Assembly: GCA_029577135.1 (NCBI GenBank)
Contig: JARQPW010000005.1
Coordinates: 1 to 64,000, forward strand
Length of the DNA: 64,000 nucleotides
Reading direction: 5' to 3'
Source: Acidimicrobiales bacterium
GTDB taxonomy: Bacteria; Actinomycetota; Acidimicrobiia; Acidimicrobiales; MedAcidi-G1
The translations under genes and the position numbers were made by a program. The notes beneath the pieces are model-generated. The model saw nothing but the letters and a program-made list of their open reading frames with translations, did no database searches and was not told the origin of the DNA. Below, one piece after another: positions 1-7,336 of the stretch. How positions within the stretch are numbered: position 1 is the stretch's first letter; every line of letters starts with the position of its first letter.

Positions 1-687
1 CTTGAGCCGGCGCATCCGCAATCCGGGCGGACCGAGTGCGGCCACGGCCTCGGGCGCCGTTCCCCGAACGCAGACGGCCGTCGATGTCCCGTCGGACTCT
101 GTCGTCCAGGTGCGCACGAGGTCGCGCAGCGCCTCGGTGCCGGGGTCGGCCACCGGCGTGCCGGCTTCTGGCAGGTCCGTGACCTCGAGGGCACCTGCCG
201 GCGGCACCGGGTCCTCGATGGCGTAGGGACCGATCACCGGGCCGTCACAGGCCGGTTCCCAGGAGGCCAGCCGGAGTGGCAGCCCGAGTGGGTCAACGTC
301 GAGGGACATGCCCGACAGGTCCTCGCCCCGTGCCACCCGTTCGTGGGCGACGGTCGCCCGCAGCGGCCCGTCCGGCAGGTGGTCGGCCAGGTCCGACCAC
401 CGGTGCGCCGACGCGGCGACCTCGGCCAGCGGTGCGATGCCGAAGCGGGTGGTGTCGCGTCCCACGGCCCGGGCCGAGTGGGCCGGCGGTGCCTGGAGGG
501 CGAGGCGGTGCTCGGCGTGGTCGGCGGCCGGCCAGAGCTGGTGGCCCCGTTCGACAGCCGGTCGCGAGCGCTCGGCCACCTGTTCCACGGTCGCCCAGTC
601 GCCAGCCGCGCAGGCGTCGTCGATGAGCCGCAGCAGGCCGTCGAGGTCGCCCTTCGCCAGGAGGTCGTCGAGGGCTGTGCCGCTCAC
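1..687 (-). CDS. Uncharacterised protein, C-terminus cut by the left edge
   Basis: An open frame of 229 codons starts at GTG 687 and runs off the window. It begins VSGTALDDLLAKGDLDGLLR and continues with a helical, Ala/Asp/Arg-rich N-terminal third (LLRLIDDACAAGDWATVEQVAERS, roughly residues 16-40, looks like a TPR-like helix pair) followed by a Pro-rich segment. The codons are strongly G/C in third position, like the neighbours, so I take it as real. It starts 7 bp after the stop of the SCO1664-family gene, in the same direction, and is probably the last cotranscribed member of that cluster. In other actinobacteria this position is often mshC (mycothiol ligase), but nothing here resembles a class I tRNA-synthetase fold. 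I do not recognise the family. Confidence 0.6.
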   Translation of the reverse strand, partial: MSGTALDDLLAKGDLDGLLRLIDDACAAGDWATVEQVAERSRPAVERGHQLWPAADHAEHRLALQAPPAHSARAVGRDTTRFGIAPLAEVAASAHRWSDLADHLPDGPLRATVAHERVARGEDLSGMSLDVDPLGLPLRLASWEPACDGPVIGPYAIEDPVPPAGALEVTDLPEAGTPVADPGTEALRDLVRTWTTESDGTSTAVCVRGTAPEAVAALGPPGLRMRRLK

Positions 688-694
688 GATCCAC

Positions 695-1465
695 TCACAG
701 CAGCGGCCAGGGGATGCGTCGACCGGTGGGGTCGAACGGGAGCACCCCGTCTTGGCCCAGGGCGGCGGCCCGGGTCAGCACGGCGTCGCGCTCGAACGGG
801 TCGAGCAGGGTGGCCAGCGGCTCCGAGAGGCCGTCGTCGGCGAGGCGGCCCAGGTCGGCCAGCAGATCGTCGGCCAACGGCTCGCCACCCCAGTCCCAGA
901 TCACGGTCCGGACCTTGAACTGGTGGTGGAAGCAGAGGGCGTTGTCGACCGCCCAGACTCCACCGTCGTCGCCGAGCAGCACGTGGCCGCCCTTCCGGTC
1001 GGCACTGTTGGCGACGAGGTCGAACGCCGCCAGGCGCTGCAGCGCCGCGACGTGATCCGGGTCGTCACGCAGTGTGAAGAAGTGGTGGTCGTAGTCGCAC
1101 GGGATGTACAGCTGGATGGATCCCTCGCCGAGCGGGCCGTCGCGCACGACGGTCGGTGGGATCAGTCCCCAGCCGAGTTGTCGGGCCAGCTCCCAGGCGG
1201 CCGCCTCCCGGCGGAAGAGGCCGGGCGGGAAGTCGTGCAGCGGGCGTTCGCCGCGACCGGGCTTGTAGACGCCCTGCAGGAGGTGGTCGCCGCGCCGCAC
1301 GTCGACGAGGAAGGTGGCGTTCGACGACCACGGCATCCGACCGAGGACGTCGACCTCGCCGCAGCGGAGTACCTCCTCGGCGTCGGAATCGTCGATCGGC
1401 GGACGGGACCGGAACGGGCTTCCGGTGGCTTCGGTGCCGGCCCCCGAACCACCCTCAGTTGGCAC
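695..1465 (-). CDS. SCO1664 family protein (PI3K/PI4K-like fold)
   Basis: This 256-residue protein matches the actinobacterial SCO1664 family, which is distantly related to phosphatidylinositol 3/4-kinase catalytic domains; no substrate is established. Seen here: a nucleotide-loop-like YKPGRGERPL near residue 67, the catalytic-loop-like FDLVANSADRKGGHVLL near 150-166, and the metal-site-like AVDNALCFH near 171-179. Length is normal for the family. The ATG start overlaps the end of the upstream DUF3090 gene by 11 bp, so translation is probably coupled. Family genes usually sit with DUF3090 and an MSMEG_4193-type phosphomutase, as here; a joint biochemical role is inferred from that linkage only. 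Confidence 0.85.
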   Translation of the reverse strand: MPTEGGSGAGTEATGSPFRSRPPIDDSDAEEVLRCGEVDVLGRMPWSSNATFLVDVRRGDHLLQGVYKPGRGERPLHDFPPGLFRREAAAWELARQLGWGLIPPTVVRDGPLGEGSIQLYIPCDYDHHFFTLRDDPDHVAALQRLAAFDLVANSADRKGGHVLLGDDGGVWAVDNALCFHHQFKVRTVIWDWGGEPLADDLLADLGRLADDGLSEPLATLLDPFERDAVLTRAAALGQDGVLPFDPTGRRIPWPLL

Positions 1466-1952
1466 AGGGGCACCAGCCCTCGTTGGCCGCCTCGAGGGGG
1501 GCGCCGCACCACAGGCACGGCGGCCGGCCGGCGGCCACGAGCTCCCGGGCCCGGACCACGAAGGCCATGACCTGGTCGCGCCGCAGGGGGAACCGCGCCT
1601 CGGCCGGGACGGCGTCCTCGTCCCGGAGCAGCTCCTGCACCGTCAGTACCAGCCGGTCGGTGGTCTGCTGGTAGGCGACGCCGAGGTTGCCGACCACCCA
1701 GGCCGGCTCGTCGGGTTCGAGGAACTCCGGGGCGTCATCGGGGTCGTCCGGTGGCTCGGGAACCTCGGGAAGGTCCTCGAGGAGGCCATCCAGGAACTCG
1801 GCCAGGCCCGCCACCTGCTGCTTCTCGATCTTGAGCGTCACGACCTCGTTGCCCCGTCGGGCCTGGAGGAAGAAGACGCGACGACCCTGGGGCCCGACGG
1901 TGCCTGCCGTGAAGGCGTCGGTGTCGTCCCAGTCGATCTCGGGTCGTTCCAT
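1455..1952 (-). CDS. DUF3090 family protein with C-terminal Cys-rich knuckle
   Basis: A 165-residue acidic protein beginning MERPEIDWDDTDAFTAGTVG. It has the family pattern: an RRVFFLQARRGNEVVTLKIEKQQV beta segment around residues 25-48, a central Asp/Glu/Pro-rich stretch (EVPEPPDDPDD), and a C-terminal CLWCG...CPC metal-knuckle-like motif at about residues 146-163. Function is unknown. It lies 11 bp downstream of the MBL-fold gene and overlaps SCO1664, so it is part of the same minus-strand transcript. The start is the ATG at 1952, because longer frames upstream run into the MBL gene. Confidence 0.85.
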   Translation of the reverse strand: MERPEIDWDDTDAFTAGTVGPQGRRVFFLQARRGNEVVTLKIEKQQVAGLAEFLDGLLEDLPEVPEPPDDPDDAPEFLEPDEPAWVVGNLGVAYQQTTDRLVLTVQELLRDEDAVPAEARFPLRRDQVMAFVVRARELVAAGRPPCLWCGAPLEAANEGWCPCAN

Positions 1953-1963
1953 CGCAGGCGACG

Positions 1964-3376
1964 CTATCCCTGGTCCGGAGCCCGGTCCGGCGTCGGCTCG
2001 GCCCTCATCTGCAGGGCGCGGGCGGCGCCCATCTGGTCGAGGTAGACCAGCATCTCCTGGGTGTTCGACGCCGGGTCGAGGATGCGTGCCCGGTAGGCGT
2101 CGATCACCACCTGCTCGACGGCCGGGTCGTCCGGGTCGGCCAGCCAGGCCCAGTCGGCGAGGTGGCAGGCCTGGACCACGTCGGCTTCCAGGCGGTCCCG
2201 GGCGGCCGCCACGAGTGCCCCGGTGCCTCCGGCCAGGTCGGCGATCGTCTGTGCCTGGTCGGCGAGCGGGGCGGGCGACCAGTGCGAGGGGATGTCGTCC
2301 CACCAGCCGGTCCAGCGTTTGATGACCATCTTGGCGATGTCCTGCGGCGTCACGTACTGGACCTTGAGCGTGGCGTGGCCGGCGAAGCGCTCGGGCCAGT
2401 CGAGCGTGTCCACGATGAGGTCCTTGCGGAGGCGCCGGTTCAGCCCGTCGACGACGTGGTCGATGATGTGTTCGATGGCATCGGCGTGGATGCCCAGCTC
2501 CGACCTGATGAGGTCCGGGTCGGTGATCTCGCCGCCGTGGCCGGGGAACAGGAGGAGCGGCCCGAGGTCCGCCATTTCGCGTAGCGCCGCGACCCATTCG
2601 TCCGTGCCGCGCTGGACCCGCTTGCCGTTGCCGAGGTTCGGGAGGAAGCCCTGGTAGTAGTCGGCGCTGTAGAGGGCCCGGCGGTCGGGGAGCCAAACGT
2701 ATGCCTGGTCGTCGGTCTCCGCCGGGTGGTGGACGACGTGGACCGGTTCCCCCCCGACCTCGAGTTCGATGCGGTCCCTGAACTCGACCGTCGGCCACAC
2801 GAAGTCGTCCCGACCGGCCGGGAGGTGGGCGGGTGGCTGGTTCATGTACCTCGCAACCATCCCGCGGAGGCGCGTGTAGTAGCCGAACCTCCGGGCGACG
2901 CCCTCGTGGGCGACGATCCGGGGGCCTCCGGCGACGATGGTGGCCTCGTCCTCCATGAGGGCCCAGGTGCCGTAGGCGTGGTCGACGTGGCCGTGGCTGT
3001 AGACGATCGTGTGGATCGGGGCATCGGACACCGACCGGATCGCCTCGAGCAGCGCCGGACCCCCGGGTGCCATGGCGGTGTCGCAGACCACGAGCCCCTC
3101 GTCGGTCTCGAAGACCGCCGAGTTGACGATCGGCAGGCGCACCAGCCACGACCGGGGGGCGACCTCGACGACCCGGGTCTTGGCCCTGAGGTCCTCGACG
3201 GCCGGCTGGTGGTCCCTCTTGAACATCGCCGTGGCGGCGGACCGGGAGTAGTCGCCGCCGAACGCTCCTCCCTCTGCGATGCGGCTCAGGAGCTCCGGGT
3301 CGGCCAGGGCGAGGTCGATGCGTGCCGCCGTGCAGGCCTCGAGGTCGAGTTCGATGAGGTCGTCGGGGTCGGTCAT
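1964..3376 (-). CDS. MBL-fold hydrolase with alkyl-sulfatase-type dimerisation domain
   Basis: A 470-residue metallo-beta-lactamase fold protein of the alkyl-sulfatase/linear-primary-alkylsulfatase group. The metal motif is YSHGHVDHAYG at about residues 127-137 (canonical THxHxDH), with a later LLFPGHGGEI at about 274-283 and HHPAETDDQAYVWLPD carrying further ligands. The C-terminal third (from about residue 300) has the helical dimerisation region seen in SdsA1-like enzymes. A complete SdsA1 also has an SCP2-like C-terminal domain, which is not evident, so the substrate may not be an alkyl sulfate. It separates the phosphomutase-like gene (19 bp upstream) from DUF3090 (11 bp downstream), an unusual insertion into that conserved trio. 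Confidence 0.8.
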   Translation of the reverse strand: MTDPDDLIELDLEACTAARIDLALADPELLSRIAEGGAFGGDYSRSAATAMFKRDHQPAVEDLRAKTRVVEVAPRSWLVRLPIVNSAVFETDEGLVVCDTAMAPGGPALLEAIRSVSDAPIHTIVYSHGHVDHAYGTWALMEDEATIVAGGPRIVAHEGVARRFGYYTRLRGMVARYMNQPPAHLPAGRDDFVWPTVEFRDRIELEVGGEPVHVVHHPAETDDQAYVWLPDRRALYSADYYQGFLPNLGNGKRVQRGTDEWVAALREMADLGPLLLFPGHGGEITDPDLIRSELGIHADAIEHIIDHVVDGLNRRLRKDLIVDTLDWPERFAGHATLKVQYVTPQDIAKMVIKRWTGWWDDIPSHWSPAPLADQAQTIADLAGGTGALVAAARDRLEADVVQACHLADWAWLADPDDPAVEQVVIDAYRARILDPASNTQEMLVYLDQMGAARALQMRAEPTPDRAPDQG

Positions 3377-3395
3377 CGGTTGTTCCGGATCCCGC

Positions 3396-4037
3396 TCACG
3401 AGGGGGCCAGGCCGGTGAGCGGCCCGTGGGTGTTGACCGTCAGCACGATCGGATGGTCGCCGGTGTGGAGTACGGCGCTGATCGCGCAGGTACCGACGGT
3501 GAGGCGTTGGAACAGGTCGAGCGGGGTGCCGAGCGACGACGCCAGGGCCGCCTTGATGGTGTCGGCGTGTGAGACGCAGACGATGGTGCTGCCGGGATGG
3601 GCGGCGACGAGGTCGGCGACCTGGCCGGTCATGCGGGCCTGCATCTCGGCAAACGACTCGCCACCGGGAAACCGGAACTGCGACGGCTGGCGTTGCACGG
3701 TTCTCCAGGCCTTCAACCTGGAGAGGTCCCTGAGACGGCGGCCGGTCCACCTGCCGAAGTCGCATTCGTTCAGTCCTCGTGCGGTGCGCACCCGCAGGCC
3801 GAGTGCCCGGGCGATCGGCGCAGCGGTCTCGCGGGCCCGCTCCAACGGCGAGGCGTAGACGGCGGCAACGCCCCCGCCAGGGAGTCGGTGGGCGGCATCG
3901 GCGAGGTGGCCGGCGACGGTTGCCGCCTGTTCGACTCCCTCGTCGGAGAGGTGCAGGCCGGGGGCGCGACCCGGCAGCCGGGTGCCCGTGGTGGGGGTCC
4001 GGCCGTGGCGGACGTACAGCACGAGCGTCGATGGCAT
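3396..4037 (-). CDS. MSMEG_4193-family histidine phosphatase / phosphomutase-like protein
   Basis: A 213-residue histidine-phosphatase-superfamily protein. The catalytic RHG box is LYVRHGRTPTTG (residues 7-18), followed by SPLERARETAAPIARALGL near 60 and a second catalytic His in VCVSHADTIK near 155. The DFGRWTGRRLRDL and FPGGESFAEMQ segments are typical of the actinobacterial MSMEG_4193 family. Start: ATG 4037; GTG 4043 two codons earlier is also in frame. A TAGGTT hexamer lies 8 nt before the ATG, so the mRNA is probably leaderless. This is the first gene of the cluster that continues leftwards to the window edge. The substrate is unknown. Confidence 0.85.
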   Translation of the reverse strand: MPSTLVLYVRHGRTPTTGTRLPGRAPGLHLSDEGVEQAATVAGHLADAAHRLPGGGVAAVYASPLERARETAAPIARALGLRVRTARGLNECDFGRWTGRRLRDLSRLKAWRTVQRQPSQFRFPGGESFAEMQARMTGQVADLVAAHPGSTIVCVSHADTIKAALASSLGTPLDLFQRLTVGTCAISAVLHTGDHPIVLTVNTHGPLTGLAPS

Positions 4038-4045
4038 GGCCACCC

Positions 4046-4051
4046 AACCTA
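4046..4051 (-). promoter_or_regulatory. -10 element TAGGTT, leaderless promoter of the phosphatase gene
   Basis: TAGGTT on the minus strand ends 8 nt before ATG 4037, placing the start of transcription at or next to the start codon. It shares two base pairs with the oppositely directed TACATT at 4050-4055. Confidence 0.5.
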
Positions 4052-4055
4052 CATT
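4050..4055 (+). promoter_or_regulatory. -10 element TACATT, leaderless promoter of the uracil-DNA glycosylase
   Basis: TACATT ends 6 nt before GTG 4062. There is no Shine-Dalgarno sequence between them, which fits a leaderless transcript. Confidence 0.5.
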
Positions 4056-4061
4056 GCAGCC

Positions 4062-4736
4062 GTGGACCGACTCCGAGCCCTGGCCGACCTGCACGACGAG
4101 GTCGTCTCCTGCCGCGCCTGTCCGCGGCTGGTGGAGTGGCGGGAGCAGGTTGCCGCCGAGAAGCGGGCCGCCTACCGGGACGACGACTACTGGGGGCGCC
4201 CCGTGCCGGGCTTCGGCGACCCCGGGGCCCGCATCCTGATCGTGGGACTCGCCCCGGGCGCCCACGGCGCCAACCGGACCGGTCGGGTCTTCACCGGCGA
4301 CCGGTCCGGCGACTTCCTCTTCTCGGCGCTGCACCGGGCCGGCCTCGCCAACCAACCCGGGTCCGACCACGTGGACGACGGCCTCGCGCTCACCGACGTG
4401 TTCATCACGGCGCCGGTGAAGTGCGTGCCGCCGGCCAACAAGCCGACGGGAGAAGAGCGGTCGGCCTGCCGGCCCTTCTTCGTCCGGGAGGTGGATGCGC
4501 TCGCCGACGTGAAGGTCATCGTGGTGCTCGGGCAGATCGGCTACGTGGCCGCCGCGGCAGAGTTCGGCCTGTCGCCCCGGCCGAAGTTCGGCCACGGCCT
4601 CGAGGCGCCGCTGCCCGACGGACGAACCATCCTCTGCTCGTTCCACGTGTCGCAGCAGAACACGTTCACCGGGCGCCTCACCGAGGAGATGTTCGACGCC
4701 GTGCTCGACCGGGCCCTGGCGCTCGCTGCCGTATGA
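4062..4736 (+). CDS. Family 5 (UdgB-type) uracil-DNA glycosylase
   Basis: A 224-residue DNA-repair glycosylase that removes uracil (and, in this family, other deaminated bases) from DNA. Diagnostic features: the four-Cys iron-sulfur cluster family signature beginning SCRACPRLVEWRE near residue 14; the catalytic/uracil-binding loop VGLAPGAHGANRTGRVFTGD near 61-80, where family 5 has no polar catalytic Asp/Asn of the UNG type; VKCVPPANKP near 121; and the C-terminal SFHVSQQN loop near 196-203. GTG 4062 is chosen because the family N-terminus aligns there and a -10 hexamer lies just upstream. It is divergent from the phosphatase gene, with only 24 bp between start codons. Confidence 0.9.
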   Translation: MDRLRALADLHDEVVSCRACPRLVEWREQVAAEKRAAYRDDDYWGRPVPGFGDPGARILIVGLAPGAHGANRTGRVFTGDRSGDFLFSALHRAGLANQPGSDHVDDGLALTDVFITAPVKCVPPANKPTGEERSACRPFFVREVDALADVKVIVVLGQIGYVAAAAEFGLSPRPKFGHGLEAPLPDGRTILCSFHVSQQNTFTGRLTEEMFDAVLDRALALAAV

Positions 4737-4764
4737 GGCCCACCGTGGCGTGGGTCGTCGCCGG

Positions 4765-4770
4765 TAGCCT
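4765..4770 (+). promoter_or_regulatory. -10 element TAGCCT before the small lipoprotein gene
   Basis: TAGCCT ends 7 nt before GTG 4778 (10 nt before ATG 4781). This supports an independent leaderless transcript starting inside the short gap after the glycosylase gene. Confidence 0.45.
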
Positions 4771-4777
4771 CCTGCCC

Positions 4778-5149
4778 GTGATGCGCCGCACCCGACCCCC
4801 TTCCACGCCTGCCCGCCTGTCTGCCCTCGCCCTCGCCGGGCTGCTGCTGGTCGGTTGTGCCAACTCGGGCGTCCCGGAGGGTTGGGACGACCAGCCCGAC
4901 GAGATCGGCCGGGGACTGGCGGAGCGCAACTTCATCGATGCCTGCATGGAGGCCAACGACGACCTGAGCGAGTCGAGAGCCTCGTCGTTGTGCGAATGCG
5001 TCCTCGACGAGGTGCAGGGAAGCGCCTCCTACGATGACTACGAGCGACTCGACGACCACTTCAAGGACAAAGGCGACGAGGCCACCGAGAGCGGCCTGCG
5101 TGACCTGTTCGCCTGGTTCACCGACGCCGTCGACGCCTGCAACACCTGA
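4778..5149 (+). CDS. Small secreted lipoprotein, function unknown
   Basis: A 123-residue protein with a clear type II signal peptide: an Arg-rich start (MRRTRPPSTPARL), a hydrophobic core (ALALAGLLLVG) and the lipobox LVGC with the lipidated Cys near residue 27. The mature part is acidic and has three or four Cys (DACMEAND, SLCECVLDE, VDACNT), suggesting one or two disulfides. GTG 4778 is favoured over ATG 4733, which overlaps the previous stop, because it gives a normal signal peptide and fits the -10 hexamer. Small Cys-rich lipoproteins of this shape are common in Acidimicrobiia, but I cannot assign a family. Confidence 0.75.
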   Translation: MMRRTRPPSTPARLSALALAGLLLVGCANSGVPEGWDDQPDEIGRGLAERNFIDACMEANDDLSESRASSLCECVLDEVQGSASYDDYERLDDHFKDKGDEATESGLRDLFAWFTDAVDACNT

Positions 5150-5165
5150 GCCGACTGCCCGGGAC

Positions 5166-6026
5166 GTGAGCGGCTTCCCGGCGTTCCCCCGTGGGCTGGT
5201 CGCACCGGTCCTCACCCCGTTCGAGGACGACGGCACGGTCTCGTACGGTCGCTACGTCGATCACGCCCAGCGACTGCTCGACGGGGGGTGCGTGGCCCTG
5301 GCGCCCTTCGGCACCACCGGTGAGGCCCTGTCCGTCGGCATCGACGAGCGCACTGCCGCCCTCGAGGCGCTGGTGGACGGCGGCATCGACCCTTCGGTCC
5401 TGATGCCCGGCACCGGGCTCTCCAACGTCCCTGACACGGTCCACCTCACCCGGCACGCCGTCGGGACGGGCTGCACCGCCGTGCTGGTGCTGCCGCCCTT
5501 CTACGTGAAGGACCCGTCCGACCAGGGGCTCGTCGACCACCTCGAGGCGCTGGTCGACGGCGTCGCCGACGACCGCCTCCGCATCGTCCTGTACCACATC
5601 CCCCAGGTGGCCGGCGTGGGCTGGCCGGTCGACGTCGTCCGACGCCTCCACGACGCCCACCCCGACACGGTCGTCGGCATCAAGGACTCGTCCGGCGACT
5701 GGGGCACCACGGCCGCGTACTTCGACATCGACGGGCTGGCGGTGTGGCCGGGCTCCGAGGCCTGGCTGCTCGACGGCCTGGGCGAGGGGGGACCGGGGTG
5801 CATCTCGGCGACCGCCAACGTGAATGCGCCGGCCATCTCGGAGGTCGTCGCCCTGCACCTGGACGGCCGCCACGACGAGGCCGCCGACGCCCTGCGCGTG
5901 GCACGCGACTGGCGGGCCGGACTCGGTGAGCCGCTCGTTCCCGCCATGAAGCGCCTGCTTGCTCAGCGCCTCGACGACCCGACTTGGGCGAACGTGCGCC
6001 CGCCCTTCGAGGTGGCGCCCGCGTAG
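5166..6026 (+). CDS. DapA-like aldolase (dihydrodipicolinate synthase family)
   Basis: A 286-residue class I aldolase of the DapA/NanA/KDG-aldolase family. The pyruvate-binding GTTGEA motif is at residues 49-54, the active-site tyrosine lies in LYHIPQVAG near 140, and the Schiff-base lysine in GIKDSSGDW near 172. It is slightly short for the family (about 290-300). It is not next to other lysine genes (lysA is 15 kb away), and the PFYVKDPS and YHIP segments differ from classical DapA. It could therefore be the lysine enzyme or a keto-acid aldolase of another pathway. Start GTG 5166 is inferred from family alignment; the upstream gene ends 16 bp earlier. Confidence 0.8.
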   Translation: MSGFPAFPRGLVAPVLTPFEDDGTVSYGRYVDHAQRLLDGGCVALAPFGTTGEALSVGIDERTAALEALVDGGIDPSVLMPGTGLSNVPDTVHLTRHAVGTGCTAVLVLPPFYVKDPSDQGLVDHLEALVDGVADDRLRIVLYHIPQVAGVGWPVDVVRRLHDAHPDTVVGIKDSSGDWGTTAAYFDIDGLAVWPGSEAWLLDGLGEGGPGCISATANVNAPAISEVVALHLDGRHDEAADALRVARDWRAGLGEPLVPAMKRLLAQRLDDPTWANVRPPFEVAPA

Positions 6027-6037
6027 GTCGACTGGCG

Positions 6038-7228
6038 CTACGGGGCGGCCCTGACCGGCAGGCCCACCCGGGCCGACGGGTTGGCCCACTCGGGCCAGCG
6101 GGCCCGGCTCTTGGCGGCCAACTTGTGCATCAGGGCGATGGCGCCGGGGTCGCTGTCGCCGGGTCGGGACTCGATCACGCCCTCGTCGACCATGGTCGAG
6201 ATGATGTGGCGCCCCAGTTCGGTGCGGACGATCGTGAGCGTCCAGTCGTTGTGCTCGCCGATACCGCCCGTCGAGATGTCAGCGTGCTCCGCGGCGAAGT
6301 CGGGGCAGAGGTTGCAGCCCTCCCGGGTCCAGGCGTGGCACTCCTTGAGCGGCACCTCGTGGTAGTCGCCGTTCTCCATCCAGACCTGGAAGACGCCCTT
6401 GATGTTCATCTTCACGATCTCCTCCTTGCGGAGGCGGTACTTGGCCTCGAACAGTTCCTCGAAGATCGAGTCGTCGAACGACTTGGAGCAGAGCAGCCCG
6501 ATGTTGAGCTTGATGGGCCTGCCGGACTTGCCCACCTTGCGGTGCCACATGACGGGGCCGATCGACGTCTGGCAGCTCATGCCGACCAGCGCCAGGGACT
6601 TCAGCCCCTTCTCGCGGGCCTCGGTGATGGCCAGCGTGTTGGCCGAGTAGGTGTAGCGGCTGCCCGCTCCGGCGAGCACCGAGGCGCGGTCGGTGGCGAG
6701 GGCGGGAACCGCCTGCCAGCCCCCGCCGTCTCCCCCGAGGTGGGAGACGAGTGCGCCGTCGATGACCCCGTTGTCGAGGCACCAGATGAGGATGGCCGAG
6801 ACCAGCCCACCGTCCTGGCCCTGTTCGTGGACGGTCTGGTCGCTGGCCCGGGTGAGGAGGATGTCGCGGTAGATGCCGGACACCTCGTCGGGCCGGCGCT
6901 CGCGGGCGAAGAGGTGCCGGTCGGCCTCGGCCTCCCAGTCGCGGAATCGGGGGCAGGCCCGGGTGCAGGAGGTGCAGCCCTTGACGCCGTGGACGCAGTC
7001 GTCGGCACCGAGTTCGTCCTCGAGGTGGAACGGCTTGTAGGCACCGGGCAGGTGCTCGTAGCCGATTACATCGTGGGGGCAGGCGATCACGCAGCCGGCA
7101 CAGCCCGTGCACAGGCCTGTGTCGATGACCTCCTCGTAGAGCTCCTTCCACTGGTGCGGCCAGGCCTTCCTGGCCCTCGCCGCTGGCGGGTCTGTGGCAG
7201 GTGGAGCGGTCGTGGATGCGTCGGCCAT
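6038..7228 (-). CDS. FrhB-like iron-sulfur protein (coenzyme F420 hydrogenase/dehydrogenase beta-subunit family)
   Basis: A 396-residue protein of the FrhB/FdhB family, whose members bind FAD, iron-sulfur clusters and often F420. N-terminal ferredoxin segment: CTGCAGCVIACP (about residues 40-51) plus a second Cys set, CVHGVKGCTSCTRACP, near 78-93. The C-terminal FrhB part contains DGGLVSAILIWCLDNG near 139 and GMSCQTS near 213; TREGCNLCPDF near 313 supplies another cluster ligand set. ATG 7228 follows a TAGGGT hexamer by 8 nt, so a leaderless start is likely. No partner hydrogenase or dehydrogenase subunit lies next to it, so the electron acceptor and substrate are open. Confidence 0.82.
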   Translation of the reverse strand: MADASTTAPPATDPPAARARKAWPHQWKELYEEVIDTGLCTGCAGCVIACPHDVIGYEHLPGAYKPFHLEDELGADDCVHGVKGCTSCTRACPRFRDWEAEADRHLFARERRPDEVSGIYRDILLTRASDQTVHEQGQDGGLVSAILIWCLDNGVIDGALVSHLGGDGGGWQAVPALATDRASVLAGAGSRYTYSANTLAITEAREKGLKSLALVGMSCQTSIGPVMWHRKVGKSGRPIKLNIGLLCSKSFDDSIFEELFEAKYRLRKEEIVKMNIKGVFQVWMENGDYHEVPLKECHAWTREGCNLCPDFAAEHADISTGGIGEHNDWTLTIVRTELGRHIISTMVDEGVIESRPGDSDPGAIALMHKLAAKSRARWPEWANPSARVGLPVRAAP

Positions 7229-7236
7229 CGATCGGG

Positions 7237-7242
7237 ACCCTA
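7237..7242 (-). promoter_or_regulatory. -10 element TAGGGT before the FrhB-like gene
   Basis: TAGGGT on the minus strand ends 8 nt before ATG 7228. No Shine-Dalgarno sequence lies between. Confidence 0.45.
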
Positions 7243-7260
7243 GCCCTCGCCCCTCCTGGT

Positions 7261-7275
7261 GACCCGGACCGGGTC
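7261..7275. promoter_or_regulatory. 15-bp perfect palindrome upstream of leuB, possible operator
   Basis: GACCCGG-A-CCGGGTC is a perfect inverted repeat. It lies just upstream of a TAACGT hexamer (7283-7288) that could be the leuB -10 element, a position typical of a repressor site. Such GC palindromes can occur by chance in this composition, so the call is tentative. Confidence 0.3.
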
Positions 7276-7336
7276 CGGGCGCTAACGTGCGCCGTCGCTC
7301 GTCGGCTGCAGGGGTTCGGACACAGGGAGTGTGGGC

